Of a stretch of 64,000 nucleotides of DNA, positions 9,976 through 18,427 are shown one piece after another. Location of the stretch: positions 62,001 to 126,000 of the forward strand of contig JABMNH010000014.1 of NCBI GenBank assembly GCA_013205245.1, given 5' to 3'. The notes below the pieces were generated by a model, which made no database searches, was not told where the DNA came from, and saw only the letters and a program-made list of their open reading frames with translations. The translations under genes were made by a program, and so were the position numbers. Each line of letters starts with the position of its first letter. Positions within the stretch are counted from its first letter, which is position 1. This stretch comes from Flavobacteriales bacterium. Lineage in GTDB: Bacteria; Bacteroidota; Bacteroidia; Flavobacteriales; Flavobacteriaceae.

Positions 9976-12090
9976 ATGAAAATTTATGATGATAAATACA
10001 TTAAAAATATTGCCTTTGTAGGTGCGCATGACAGTGGTAAAACCACATTGGCAGAAACCATGCTTTTTGAAGCTGGACTTCTGACAAGACGCGGTACTAT
10101 TGAAGAAAAAAATACCGTGTCAGATTACCAACAAATTGAACAAGAACGCCAAACTTCAATCTATGCCACACCTCTTCATACCGAGTGGCGGAATTACAAA
10201 ATAAACATTATAGACACCCCTGGTTTAGACGATTTTATTGGAGAAATTGCCTCTTCAATGCATGTTGCCGATAGTACTGCTGTGCTTATAAACGCCCAAT
10301 ATGGCGTTGAAGTTGGGACAGAAATTTTATGGAATTATATAGATCGTTTTAACAAACCTGCCCTTTTTGTTATCAATCAAATTGACCATCCAAAAGCAAA
10401 TTTTGACGAAAGTTTTCAAAGTATAAAAGACCTTATTGGCAACAATGCCATAAAAATACAATATCCTTTGGTTGTAGATGGCGCTCAATGTATTATTGAT
10501 GTGCTTAAAATGAAAATGTATAAATTCAAACCAGAAGGAGGCAAACCAGAAAAACTTAAAATACCCGAAGATCAAAAAGAATTAGCCGATAAACTTTATA
10601 ATGAATTGGTTGAAAAGGCTGCCGAAAATGATGAAGGTTTAATGGAACTTTATTTTGATAAAGGCTCGTTAAATGAAGACGAAATGCGTAAAGGTATCAA
10701 AATAGGTATGCTCAATCAAGAGTTATACCCTGTGTTTTGTGTGTCTGCTTTAAACGATATGGGCAGTGGCCGTTTGATGGGATTTATTGATAATGTTGTG
10801 CCGGCTGCCGCCGATTTAAAACCGCAATTAAGTTTAGAAGGCGATGAAGTGTCATACAAAGCAGAAGATCCAACGGCACTCTTTGTTTTTAAAACTGTTC
10901 ACGAACCTAACTTAGGACGTATCACCTTTTTTAAAGTGATGTCTGGTACTTTAAATCAGAATGATAAATTAGAAAATTCTAGAAATGGCGAATTAGAAGT
11001 GCTTAACCAACTTTTTATCATGGATGGTAAAAAAAGAGAGCCTGTAGCATCGTTAAAAGCAGGTGATATTGGCGCCACTCTAAAATTAAAACATACCGAA
11101 TCTAACGATACGCTTTATCAAAAAGATCATAAAATAACTATCAAACCGATTAAGTATCCAGCTGCCCGTATTCATAAAGCAGTATATGCCGAAGATAAAA
11201 AGAACGAAGAAAAATTAAATGAATTCTTAAAGAAAATTGAAAGTCAAGATCCCACAGTTAATTTAAGATATTCTAAGGAACTCAAACAACAAATATTATC
11301 GTGTCAAGGCGAACTTCATTTGGCCATTGTAGATTGGATACTAAAAAATAATCACGGCGTTACAGCTATTTTCGAGCAACCACGCATTGCATACAGAGAA
11401 ACCATTCAGCGTTCTGCCACAGCTAGTTATAAACACAAAAAACAATCTGGCGGTTCTGGGCAGTTTGGCGAAGTGCATCTTAAAATTGAACCTTGGTACG
11501 AAGGCATGCCTGACCCAGAAGGCTTCAATCTAAGAAAAGCTCCAGAAATAACAGAACTGTCTTGGGGTGGTAAACTTGTTTTTTATAACTGTATTGTTGG
11601 TGGCGTTATAGACACACGCTATTTACCATCTGTTATGAAAGGTGTTTTAGAAGTTATGGAAGAAGGGCCACTTACAGGTTCTTACGCCAGAGATATTAGG
11701 GTGATGGTTTTTGATGGTAAAATGCATGCTGTAGATTCTAATGATATTTCTTTTAAAATTGCAGGAGCTCATGCTTTTAAAGCTGCCTTTTTAAATGCCA
11801 ATCCTAAATTAATGGAGCCTATTAACGAACTTATTGTTAAAGTTCCCGAAGATTTAATGGGTAATGTTATGACTGATTTACAATCGAGGCGTTCAATAAT
11901 TTTAGGTATGGACAGTTTAGGTAAATACCAACAAATTACAGCCAGAACACCGCTAGCCGAAATGTATAAATACTCAACCACTTTGCGTTCTTTAACACAA
12001 GGTAAAGCTTCGTTTAGTACTAAGTTTTTAGCCTTTGAACCTGTGCCTGCAAACATTCAAAGTGAGCTGATGAAAAAGAACGAAGAATAG
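9976..12090 (+). CDS. EF-G paralogue (elongation factor G-like protein) lacking the catalytic His
   Basis: 704 residues with the full five-domain EF-G layout. The P-loop GAHDSGKT is at 16-23. G3 reads DTPGLDDF at 80-87, where canonical EF-G has DTPGHVDF; position 84 is Leu instead of the catalytic His. G4 is NQID (134-137) instead of NKxD, and the switch I end reads ERQTSI instead of ERGITI. Domain IV (SGGSGQFGEVHLKIEP) and domain V are intact. Family knowledge: Bacteroides has an EF-G2 paralogue reported to support translation without GTP hydrolysis. This gene may be that type. It is monocistronic, with a strong terminator right after the stop. Confidence 0.85.
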   Translation: MKIYDDKYIKNIAFVGAHDSGKTTLAETMLFEAGLLTRRGTIEEKNTVSDYQQIEQERQTSIYATPLHTEWRNYKINIIDTPGLDDFIGEIASSMHVADSTAVLINAQYGVEVGTEILWNYIDRFNKPALFVINQIDHPKANFDESFQSIKDLIGNNAIKIQYPLVVDGAQCIIDVLKMKMYKFKPEGGKPEKLKIPEDQKELADKLYNELVEKAAENDEGLMELYFDKGSLNEDEMRKGIKIGMLNQELYPVFCVSALNDMGSGRLMGFIDNVVPAAADLKPQLSLEGDEVSYKAEDPTALFVFKTVHEPNLGRITFFKVMSGTLNQNDKLENSRNGELEVLNQLFIMDGKKREPVASLKAGDIGATLKLKHTESNDTLYQKDHKITIKPIKYPAARIHKAVYAEDKKNEEKLNEFLKKIESQDPTVNLRYSKELKQQILSCQGELHLAIVDWILKNNHGVTAIFEQPRIAYRETIQRSATASYKHKKQSGGSGQFGEVHLKIEPWYEGMPDPEGFNLRKAPEITELSWGGKLVFYNCIVGGVIDTRYLPSVMKGVLEVMEEGPLTGSYARDIRVMVFDGKMHAVDSNDISFKIAGAHAFKAAFLNANPKLMEPINELIVKVPEDLMGNVMTDLQSRRSIILGMDSLGKYQQITARTPLAEMYKYSTTLRSLTQGKASFSTKFLAFEPVPANIQSELMKKNEE

Positions 12091-12100
12091 TAAAATTATT

Positions 12101-12133
12101 AAGCCCAACTTTTAAAGGTTGGGCTTTTCTTTG
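12101..12133 (+). terminator. Intrinsic terminator after the EF-G-like gene
   Basis: The 9-bp stem AAGCCCAAC / GTTGGGCTT (12101-12109 with 12118-12126) has an AT-rich loop and is followed by TTCTTT. It starts 11 bases after the stop codon. Confidence 0.85.
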
Positions 12134-12141
12134 TAACTTTG
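12134..12141 (+). promoter_or_regulatory. -7 promoter element for the small Cys-rich membrane protein gene
   Basis: TAACTTTG is an exact TAnnTTTG match 26 bases before the ATG at 12167. It overlaps the tail of the preceding terminator. Confidence 0.6.
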
Positions 12142-12166
12142 CCCTTTCTTTTTAAGATATTTTTAC

Positions 12167-12352
12167 ATGAAATTAGTTTTATTAACAATCGGTTTATTAG
12201 GTCTAGGATTCGCAGGTATCGCTATAAAAATCTGGGCTAAAAAAGATGGCAAATTTGCAGGCACTTGCGCTAGTCAAAATCCACATATAAATAAGACTGG
12301 TGAACCTTGTGGTTATTGTGGGAAACTGCCCGAAAACTGCGAAAATAAATAA
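12167..12352 (+). CDS. Small membrane-anchored Cys-rich protein
   Basis: 61 residues. Residues 3-24 form one hydrophobic helix (LVLLTIGLLGLGFAGIAI). A soluble tail holds four cysteines, in GTCASQNP, CGYC and ENC. Short proteins of this pattern (KFAGTCASQNP, then CGYCG) are conserved in Flavobacteriia and usually labelled 'membrane or secreted protein'; no function is known. The CxxC plus two further Cys suggest metal or disulphide chemistry, which is inference. It has its own promoter element. The following glycosyltransferase lies in the same reading frame directly after the TAA, so the two are surely co-transcribed. Confidence 0.7.
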   Translation: MKLVLLTIGLLGLGFAGIAIKIWAKKDGKFAGTCASQNPHINKTGEPCGYCGKLPENCENK

Positions 12353-12361
12353 CCTATCAAT

Positions 12362-13465
12362 CTGCTCAACGACATATTACTTATAAGTTTTTATAGCGTC
12401 TTTGCTATTCAAATACTTTATTATTTAGGTGTTTTTAGTTTTTTTTCTTGGTCAAAATCTAAAAAAACCGAGATTACAAATATTCCCGTTTCTGTTATTG
12501 TCTGTGCTAAAAACGAAGAAAAAAATCTAGAAAAACTCATTCCGCTGATTTTGAATCAGAATTACAAGAACTTTGAACTTGTTCTAATTAATGATGCTTC
12601 TACAGATGACACACTTGATGTTATAAAAAACTTCGCTGCTAAAAGTCCGCTTATCAAAATTGTGGATGTTAAAGAAAATGAGCAATTTTGGGGCAATAAA
12701 AAATACCCTTTAACCTTAGGCATTAAAGCTGCAACTCACGAGCATTTATTGTTTACCGATGCCGATTGTTTACCTAGTTCTGATAATTGGATAACATCTA
12801 TGGTGCAAAATTTTAGTGATTCCAAAAAAATTGTTTTGGGATATGGTGCTTACAAAAAAGAAAAATCATATTTAAACAAACTTATCCGTTACGAAACACT
12901 TCTTACGGCTTTGCAATACTTTTCGTATGCCAAAATTGGCATCCCATACATGGGTGTTGGACGGAATTTAGCCTATACAAAATCTGAGTTCTTTCGCGTA
13001 AATGGATTTATAAGCCACATGAATGTGAAATCTGGCGATGATGATTTATTCATCAATCAGATAGCAAACAATAAAAACACGGCTATTTGTTTTGAAAAAG
13101 ATGCCATAACAACGTCAATTCCAAAAACTTCATTTAAAGATTGGCTGTTACAAAAAAGACGTCATATCTCTACGGCTAAATATTATAAAAGCAGACATAA
13201 GTCATTGTTAGGCTTGTTTTATATGTCGCAAATTTTATTTTGGCTTTTAGCAATATTGACATCCGCTTTAGCGATAAAACCATTAATAGTATTACCATTA
13301 ATTGGTATAAGATTTTTAATTTTCTACCTCATTATCTTTTTTACAGCTAAAAAATTAGATGAAAAAGACCTTATTTTCTTGTCAATATTTTTTGAAATTA
13401 GTTTACTTGTAATACAATTACGTATATTTATCGGCAATCTTTTTTCAAAACCCACACATTGGTAG
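12362..13465 (+). CDS. GT2-family glycosyltransferase with membrane segments; start codon non-canonical
   Basis: About 367 residues if translation begins at CTG 12362 (LNDILLISFYSV). An N-terminal membrane helix is followed by a GT-A domain: VSVIVCAKNEE, INDASTDDT, TDADC (the metal-binding DxD), and an acceptor-side QKRRHIS. Two C-terminal membrane helices lie around 240-290. The first standard start is TTG 12551, but that would delete the N-terminal helix and the first nucleotide-binding strand, so I reject it. No ATG, GTG or TTG lies between the upstream TAA (12350-12352) and that point; CTG 12362 or ATC 12356 are the options. It probably makes a cell-surface glycan or glycolipid. Its last bases overlap the sigma factor start. 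Confidence 0.75.
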   Translation: MLNDILLISFYSVFAIQILYYLGVFSFFSWSKSKKTEITNIPVSVIVCAKNEEKNLEKLIPLILNQNYKNFELVLINDASTDDTLDVIKNFAAKSPLIKIVDVKENEQFWGNKKYPLTLGIKAATHEHLLFTDADCLPSSDNWITSMVQNFSDSKKIVLGYGAYKKEKSYLNKLIRYETLLTALQYFSYAKIGIPYMGVGRNLAYTKSEFFRVNGFISHMNVKSGDDDLFINQIANNKNTAICFEKDAITTSIPKTSFKDWLLQKRRHISTAKYYKSRHKSLLGLFYMSQILFWLLAILTSALAIKPLIVLPLIGIRFLIFYLIIFFTAKKLDEKDLIFLSIFFEISLLVIQLRIFIGNLFSKPTHW

Positions 13466-14013
13466 GAGACGATACACTTTTAGAACTCATAGCGCAAGCC
13501 AAACAGGGCAAGCAAAGTGCTTTTAATACTTTGTTAAATACTTTTTGGAAAGATATTTATAATTTTCAATTGTCGAAAAACAACAACGATGATGAGGCCG
13601 AAGATATTACTGTAAAAACTTTTGCCAAAGCCTTTGATAAAATTGATACTTACGACGCCAATTACAACTTCAAAACGTGGTTATTTTCAATTTCTAGAAA
13701 CATTACCATAGATCATTTTAGGAAACAAAAACCCGATTTAATCTCTATTCACAGCCTCCAAAAAGAGGCACATAATGTTTATGACGAAGATCCATCGCCA
13801 GCAGATTTGCTTATTCAAAAGCAAAATTTAGCCCAACTATTGGCCTATATTAAAATGTTAAAGCCCCATTATCAGCAAGTAATCAATTTGCGATATTTTA
13901 TGGAATTAAGCTATAAAGAAATAGCGGCTGAACTAGATGAACCTATAAATAATGTGAAAATAAAGTTGCTACGTGCTAAGAAATTATTGGCAGAAATTAT
14001 AAATAACAATTAA
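13459..14013 (+). CDS. ECF-type RNA polymerase sigma factor
   Basis: 184 residues from a TTG start that overlaps the glycosyltransferase stop. Region 2 (about 10-90) includes AEDITVKTFAKAFDKI and FKTWLFSISRNITIDHFRK, the -10 recognition helix. Region 4 (about 125-180) includes LPHYQQ-type helix 1 (LKPHYQQVINLRYF) and the HTH LSYKEIAAELDEPINNVKIKLLRAKK. No region 3 is present, as expected for the ECF class. No anti-sigma gene lies next to it; neighbours are a glycosyltransferase and an Nramp-like transporter, so its trigger is not evident. Target promoters cannot be read from the sequence. Confidence 0.9.
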   Translation: MVGDDTLLELIAQAKQGKQSAFNTLLNTFWKDIYNFQLSKNNNDDEAEDITVKTFAKAFDKIDTYDANYNFKTWLFSISRNITIDHFRKQKPDLISIHSLQKEAHNVYDEDPSPADLLIQKQNLAQLLAYIKMLKPHYQQVINLRYFMELSYKEIAAELDEPINNVKIKLLRAKKLLAEIINNN

Positions 14014-14020
14014 TTTTAAT

Positions 14021-15241
14021 ATGAATAAACTCTTTAGAACTTTTAGATCTCTTGGACCGGGTTTATTGTTTGCTGGAGCTGCCATAGGGGTTTCGCATTT
14101 GGTGCAATCTACACGTGCTGGTGCAGATTATGGCATGGGACTCATTTGGGCCTTACTTTTAGTTCATTTATTTAAGTATCCTTTTTTTCAATATGGACCA
14201 CGTTATGCAGCTGCCACTGGCGAGAGTCTCATTGATGGCTATAAACGTTTAGGAAAAGGTTTTTTGTGGATGTATTATATTTTAACATTTGCCACAATGT
14301 TTACAATACAAGCAGCAGTGACAATAGTAACAGCTGGTCTGGCCATAAAATTATTTGGATTTACAGGAAGTACACTTATTTGGAGTGCAGTTATTACCCT
14401 TATTAGCATGCTTGTTTTATTGATAGGTAAATACAAACTCTTAGATAATTTAATGAAAATTATTGTCGTTGTTTTATCTATTAGTTCACTTATCGCCTTG
14501 GGTATTGCTTATAATAAAACAGCTTATAATTTCGATTTTACACCTATTTTCCCGCAAGGAAAACTAGGCATCGCTTTTTTAATAGCCTTTATGGGATGGA
14601 TGCCTGCGCCTCTTGACATTTCGGCTTGGCATTCTCTTTGGACTTTAGAAAAAAGTAAAACTGAAAATATCACTCCAAAAAAAGCCATTTTCGATTTTAA
14701 CATTGGCTATCTAGGCACCGTTGTTTTGGGGCTTTGCTTTCTAGCACTCGGCGCGTTGGTTATGCATAATTCTGGAGAAACTTTTAGCAATAGTGCCGGT
14801 AAATTTTCGGGGCAACTCATTAATTTGTACACCAAGAATTTAGGACAAGGCACTTATATAATTATTGCCGTAGCTGCCTTTACAACAATGTTTAGCACAA
14901 CAATAACAACGCTAGATGCTTCGCCAAGAGCGATGGCAAAAACAACAAGCTTGTTGTTTGAAAAAGCTACAAAAAACACTTATTTTATTTGGATGATTTT
15001 TCTTGGTGCTGGCACACTTATCATCTTAAATTATTTTATTACAAGTATGGCTGTTATGATAAAAGTAGCCACCATCATATCCTTTTTAACCGCACCTTTT
15101 TATGCCATTGCCAATTACTTACTTATTACAAGCAAGCACACGCCTGTGTCTGCGCATCCGTCAAGCGGATTAAAAGTGTTAAGTTGGCTAGGCATTCTGT
15201 TTTTAATTGGCTTTAGTCTATTCTATTTATTGTCTTTATAA
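14021..15241 (+). CDS. Divergent Nramp-fold transporter without the DPGN metal motif
   Basis: 406 residues with about 11 membrane segments. The opening (LGPGLLFAGAAIGVSHLVQS, then TRAGADYGMGL) aligns with Nramp/MntH TM1. The canonical metal-binding D-P-G-N there is replaced by residues around GVSH. TM6, normally MPHN, here reads MGWMPAPLDISAWHS. The LeuT-like scaffold is thus kept but the Asp, Asn and Met ligands of Mn/Fe transport are not. Annotation pipelines would call it a divalent metal transporter; I regard substrate as unknown. It starts 7 bases after the sigma factor stop, so it is in the same transcript. Inner membrane. Confidence 0.75.
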   Translation: MNKLFRTFRSLGPGLLFAGAAIGVSHLVQSTRAGADYGMGLIWALLLVHLFKYPFFQYGPRYAAATGESLIDGYKRLGKGFLWMYYILTFATMFTIQAAVTIVTAGLAIKLFGFTGSTLIWSAVITLISMLVLLIGKYKLLDNLMKIIVVVLSISSLIALGIAYNKTAYNFDFTPIFPQGKLGIAFLIAFMGWMPAPLDISAWHSLWTLEKSKTENITPKKAIFDFNIGYLGTVVLGLCFLALGALVMHNSGETFSNSAGKFSGQLINLYTKNLGQGTYIIIAVAAFTTMFSTTITTLDASPRAMAKTTSLLFEKATKNTYFIWMIFLGAGTLIILNYFITSMAVMIKVATIISFLTAPFYAIANYLLITSKHTPVSAHPSSGLKVLSWLGILFLIGFSLFYLLSL

Positions 15242-15394
15242 CAAATCAACCTTAATAAAAGGTATTTATAAGTGCTTTTTCGAATGCCAGGATATGAACA
15301 GAAACTAATGATTTTTGTTTGTATTTTAAAAAAGACTATTTTTATAAAAAAATAAATGCCATAGGTTTATCTATAAATTTAGGTGTAAACTAAA

Positions 15395-15429
15395 AACCGC
15401 TTTAACAACTCAAAAAAGTTAAAACGGTT
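15395..15429 (+). terminator. Hairpin between the Nramp-like gene and the amidohydrolase-like gene
   Basis: AACCG-C-TTTAAC pairs with GTTAAA-A-CGGTT, 11 paired bases with one internal mismatch, loop of 11. No strong T-run follows on the plus strand, so termination is possible but unproven. Confidence 0.4.
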
Positions 15430-15452
15430 CTGATTATAAAACATAGCTGGTT

Positions 15453-16406
15453 ATGATCAAACAAATTTTTTTTCTGATTTTCATTATAGTATTATCCTGT
15501 TCTAAGGAACAGCCAAAAGAGGTAGGTTCTTCTTTTTTACCATTAAACCACCAAGAGCCTTATACTGCTGGCAAAACCTATTATGGATTTAACAATTACA
15601 TAGAATATATAGCTGGTAATTTACCCATCATCATAGTTGCCCCACATGGTGGAAGTATTACTCCTTCTGATATTCCAGACAGAACTTTTGGAACAATAGC
15701 ACTAGATACAAATACTGCACAATTAAGTATGGTAATTGCTGATAGCATAAAAGCCAGATTTGGAAAATTTCCTCATTTAATTATTTGCCGACTCAAACGG
15801 ACAAAATTAGATGCCAATAGAAATATTGATGAAGCTGCTCAAGGCAATGCCATTGCCAGTCATTCATGGGAAGAATTTCATCATTACATCGAAGCTGCTA
15901 AAACAAAAATAACGCAGGATTATGGCAATGGATTGTATTTAGACATACATGGCCACGGTATTAATCCAGATGGATTTTATGATTTACGTATATGGCTTGG
16001 GTATCTTTTAACTGGTGAAGAATTAGACCTGCCTGATAACATTTTAAATTCTGATAATTACAAAAATAAATCGAGTATTAAGATGCTGGCAGAGACTAGC
16101 AGGAGCGACTTTTTTGAACTAATTAGAGGTTCCTCAAGTTTTGGTTCTCTTTTAGAAAATTCAGGTTATGCATCTGTTCCTAGCAATATCAGCCAAAGTC
16201 CTCAAGGAAGTAGATTTTTTAGTGGTGGTTATAATACTTTACGCCATGGGTCTAAAAATAGTGGTTTAATAGATGCTATTCAACTGGAATTACCAAAAAC
16301 TGGTATACGCAATAATCAAGCGGAATGGTCTGCATTTTCTGGCAAACTTACAGATGTTCTCAATCAGTATTTTGAAGAGCATTATGAAATCAATTTATCA
16401 CAATAA
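15453..16406 (+). CDS. Lipoprotein of the N-formylglutamate amidohydrolase-like family
   Basis: 317 residues. A lipobox ends at Cys16 (FIIVLSC), so the protein is a periplasmic or outer-membrane lipoprotein. The zinc-hydrolase features of the N-formylglutamate amidohydrolase fold are visible: VAPHGGS near residue 65, the KRTKLDANRNIDEA segment at about 130, YLDIHGHG near 172, and near the C-terminus IQLELPKTGIR. The fold hydrolyses amide bonds of N-acylated amino acids and is related to zinc carboxypeptidases. Export and lack of a histidine-degradation neighbourhood argue against a hutG role. It stands alone between two hairpins; actual substrate unknown. Confidence 0.75.
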   Translation: MIKQIFFLIFIIVLSCSKEQPKEVGSSFLPLNHQEPYTAGKTYYGFNNYIEYIAGNLPIIIVAPHGGSITPSDIPDRTFGTIALDTNTAQLSMVIADSIKARFGKFPHLIICRLKRTKLDANRNIDEAAQGNAIASHSWEEFHHYIEAAKTKITQDYGNGLYLDIHGHGINPDGFYDLRIWLGYLLTGEELDLPDNILNSDNYKNKSSIKMLAETSRSDFFELIRGSSSFGSLLENSGYASVPSNISQSPQGSRFFSGGYNTLRHGSKNSGLIDAIQLELPKTGIRNNQAEWSAFSGKLTDVLNQYFEEHYEINLSQ

Positions 16407-16430
16407 TCATTTAAGGTTTACATTCCCACT

Positions 16431-16453
16431 AATTCGAGCATCTCGCTCGAATT
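16431..16453. terminator. Perfect 9-bp hairpin between the amidohydrolase-like gene and lipA
   Basis: AATTCGAGC (16431-16439) and GCTCGAATT (16445-16453) form a perfect stem with a 5-base loop, about 25 bases past the upstream stop. The U-tract is weak, so I call it a probable terminator. Confidence 0.55.
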
Positions 16454-16497
16454 GAAATAGAAACTTCTTTTCTACATTTTAGTATTTCTTTAATTTG

Positions 16498-16505
16498 TAA
16501 CTTTG
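16498..16505 (+). promoter_or_regulatory. -7 promoter element for lipA
   Basis: TAACTTTG matches TAnnTTTG exactly, 22 bases before the lipA ATG. No clear -33 element is seen. Confidence 0.6.
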
Positions 16506-16527
16506 TCGCCTTATAATTGTCATCCTT

Positions 16528-17397
16528 ATGTCTGATAATACTGCAACAGAAAAAAGAACCCCAAAACCAAAATGGTTGCGTGTAAAATTGCCCATTGGTA
16601 AAAAATACACAGAATTAAGAGGTTTGGTAGATAAATACAAACTCAATACTATTTGTACAAGTGGCAGTTGCCCAAATATGGGCGAATGCTGGGGCGAAGG
16701 GACAGCTACATTTATGATTTTAGGGAATATCTGTACGCGTTCTTGTGGCTTTTGTGGTGTAAAAACTGGCAGACCTGATAGTGTTGATTGGGAAGAACCA
16801 GAAAAAGTGGCGCGTTCTATCAAAATAATGAACATCAAACACGCCGTAATAACATCGGTAGATAGAGACGATTTAAAAGATGGCGGTTCTATTATTTGGG
16901 CAGAAACCGTTGAAGCCATTCGCCGTGCCAATCCAGATACAACTTTAGAAACTTTAATACCAGATTTTAGAGGTATTCACAACAATATAGACCGTATTAT
17001 TGCTGTAGCACCAGAGGTAGTTTCGCACAATCTAGAAACTGTACGCCGTTTAACACGCGAAGTACGCATTCAAGCCAAATACGACAGAAGCCTTGAAGTC
17101 TTAGCTTATCTTAAAGCGCAAGGTTTACCAAGAACAAAATCGGGTATTATGCTCGGTCTTGGCGAAACCTCAACAGAAGTTATAGAAAGTATGAAAGATT
17201 TACATGCTGCCAATGTAGATATTATTACTATTGGCCAATACCTGCAACCCAGTAAAAATCATCTTCCTGTAAAGGAATTTATCACGCCAGAACAGTTTAA
17301 AAAATACGAAATTCTAGGTTTAGAAATGGGTTTTAGACATGTAGAAAGTGGCGCTTTGGTACGGTCGTCTTATAAAGCACAAAAACACCTTTTGTAA
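16528..17397 (+). CDS. lipA: Lipoyl synthase
   Basis: 289 residues, normal for LipA. This radical-SAM enzyme inserts two sulphurs into octanoyl-carrier domains to make lipoyl groups. Both clusters are visible. The auxiliary 4Fe-4S cluster cysteines are C43, C48 and C54 ([12 protein letters not shown]); the SAM-cluster CxxxCxxC is C69, C73, C76 (CTRSCGFC). The C-terminal RSSYKA supplies the serine ligand of the auxiliary cluster. The product would be needed by the 2-oxoacid dehydrogenase complexes represented here by the E1 fusion and lpdA. Monocistronic, with a promoter element upstream and a bidirectional terminator downstream. Confidence 0.98.
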   Translation: MSDNTATEKRTPKPKWLRVKLPIGKKYTELRGLVDKYKLNTICTSGSCPNMGECWGEGTATFMILGNICTRSCGFCGVKTGRPDSVDWEEPEKVARSIKIMNIKHAVITSVDRDDLKDGGSIIWAETVEAIRRANPDTTLETLIPDFRGIHNNIDRIIAVAPEVVSHNLETVRRLTREVRIQAKYDRSLEVLAYLKAQGLPRTKSGIMLGLGETSTEVIESMKDLHAANVDIITIGQYLQPSKNHLPVKEFITPEQFKKYEILGLEMGFRHVESGALVRSSYKAQKHLL

Positions 17398-17538
17398 TAC
17401 CTGGTTTTAAAAACTTAATCTTACTCCCTAATTTAACTTAGCTTTAACATAAGTCTTATTGCTCTGGCATAGGTTTTGCTATTTATAAAAAAGAAATAAA
17501 ATTTTTCATAAAAAATTAGGTTGGTTAGTTAGTTGGTT

Positions 17539-17569
17539 AAAGAGCATCTGTTTTAAATAGATGCTCTTT
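17539..17569. terminator. Bidirectional terminator between lipA and the glucosaminidase-like gene
   Basis: AAAGAGCATCT (17539-17549) pairs perfectly with AGATGCTCTTT (17559-17569), with A/T runs on both sides. It lies between two convergent genes. A short GGTTGGTTAGTTAGTTGG run precedes it. Confidence 0.85.
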
Positions 17570-17574
17570 TCTAT

Positions 17575-18426
17575 TTACCACGCTTTTTCAAAAGTCAATT
17601 TATCTGTATAAATAGCTTTTGTCAATGGAATTAAACCAGCATTTTTAATGATGTAAGTTACTTTTTTAGGCCACGTTTTTCTAAAGTTAAAAGTATTGGG
17701 ACGTCCGCCAATGTCATTTATAAACATAAGCGCCGTTTTTTCTTCTAATAAAACTGATTTCCCATGAATATTTACCAAGCTATCTAGCTTTTGCCGTGCT
17801 CTTTTATAAGCTACAATACGGCTTTTGTGCGAAATAAAAATATGTAGGAAATCGGCTATGTTTTGTAATTGTGCTTCAGATTTTTCTTCGGGATGGTGGC
17901 TAAAATAGCCCAATTGAAATGTTGTTCCAGCAACAGTATTTGGTCGGTAATCTTTTTTTAAACTTGGCGGGCGTTTCTTCCAGATTAAATCTGATTTGGA
18001 GTGCTTTAAAATTTCTAAAGAATCAAATACAACATTTTTAGTTTTAATAGATGTGGGTAAATACAAAGCGGGCAATTCTTTATCGCCGCCTCTAGCGCCC
18101 AAACTTAAAATATTTCCAGAAATGCGGCCCACATAGCCACTATTCCAACCAGATTCTAATCCAGCCATAGCTAAAACAGCCGCAGGTGGTACGTTTTCTT
18201 TTATACATAGCTGTGTTACGGGTTCTGCCAAACCGCTATAAAAGGATTTTACATGGGTATATTTTCGTAAACTGTAGTAATTTGTTTTTAAAGTATCTTT
18301 AACTAAAACCTCATTGGTTATATTATCTCCTATCTTTATTTTATCACCTTTATGTGCCTCGGCACATCCAAATACAAATAACAAAAGTATGCCTAAATTA
18401 ATACTATTTAGCCAGCGTTTAAACAT
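17575..18426 (-). CDS. Glucosaminidase-domain (lysozyme-like) lipoprotein
   Basis: 283 residues from the ATG at 18426; an in-frame ATG six codons upstream overlaps the PNP gene and is less likely. A lipobox-like LFVFGC ends near residue 21, so it is probably an envelope lipoprotein. The body resembles the Bax/FlgJ-type GH73 glucosaminidase fold: PPAAVLAMAGLESGWNSG supplies the putative catalytic Glu, then SGNILSLGARGG, and the C-terminal part ends with a helical region. Such enzymes cut the MurNAc-GlcNAc backbone or act in wall remodelling. It is the last gene of a long leftward run of envelope and nucleotide genes; start lies one base after the PNP stop. Confidence 0.75.
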   Translation of the reverse strand: MFKRWLNSINLGILLLFVFGCAEAHKGDKIKIGDNITNEVLVKDTLKTNYYSLRKYTHVKSFYSGLAEPVTQLCIKENVPPAAVLAMAGLESGWNSGYVGRISGNILSLGARGGDKELPALYLPTSIKTKNVVFDSLEILKHSKSDLIWKKRPPSLKKDYRPNTVAGTTFQLGYFSHHPEEKSEAQLQNIADFLHIFISHKSRIVAYKRARQKLDSLVNIHGKSVLLEEKTALMFINDIGGRPNTFNFRKTWPKKVTYIIKNAGLIPLTKAIYTDKLTFEKAW

Positions 18427-18427
18427 T

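Noticed and set aside
12551-12553. TTG as the glycosyltransferase start
   Set aside because: It would delete the first nucleotide-binding strand and the N-terminal helix of the GT-A fold.
15453-16406. HutG (formiminoglutamase/N-formylglutamate deformylase) for histidine degradation
   Set aside because: The protein is a lipoprotein and no hutU, hutI or hutH genes are near; only the fold is shared.
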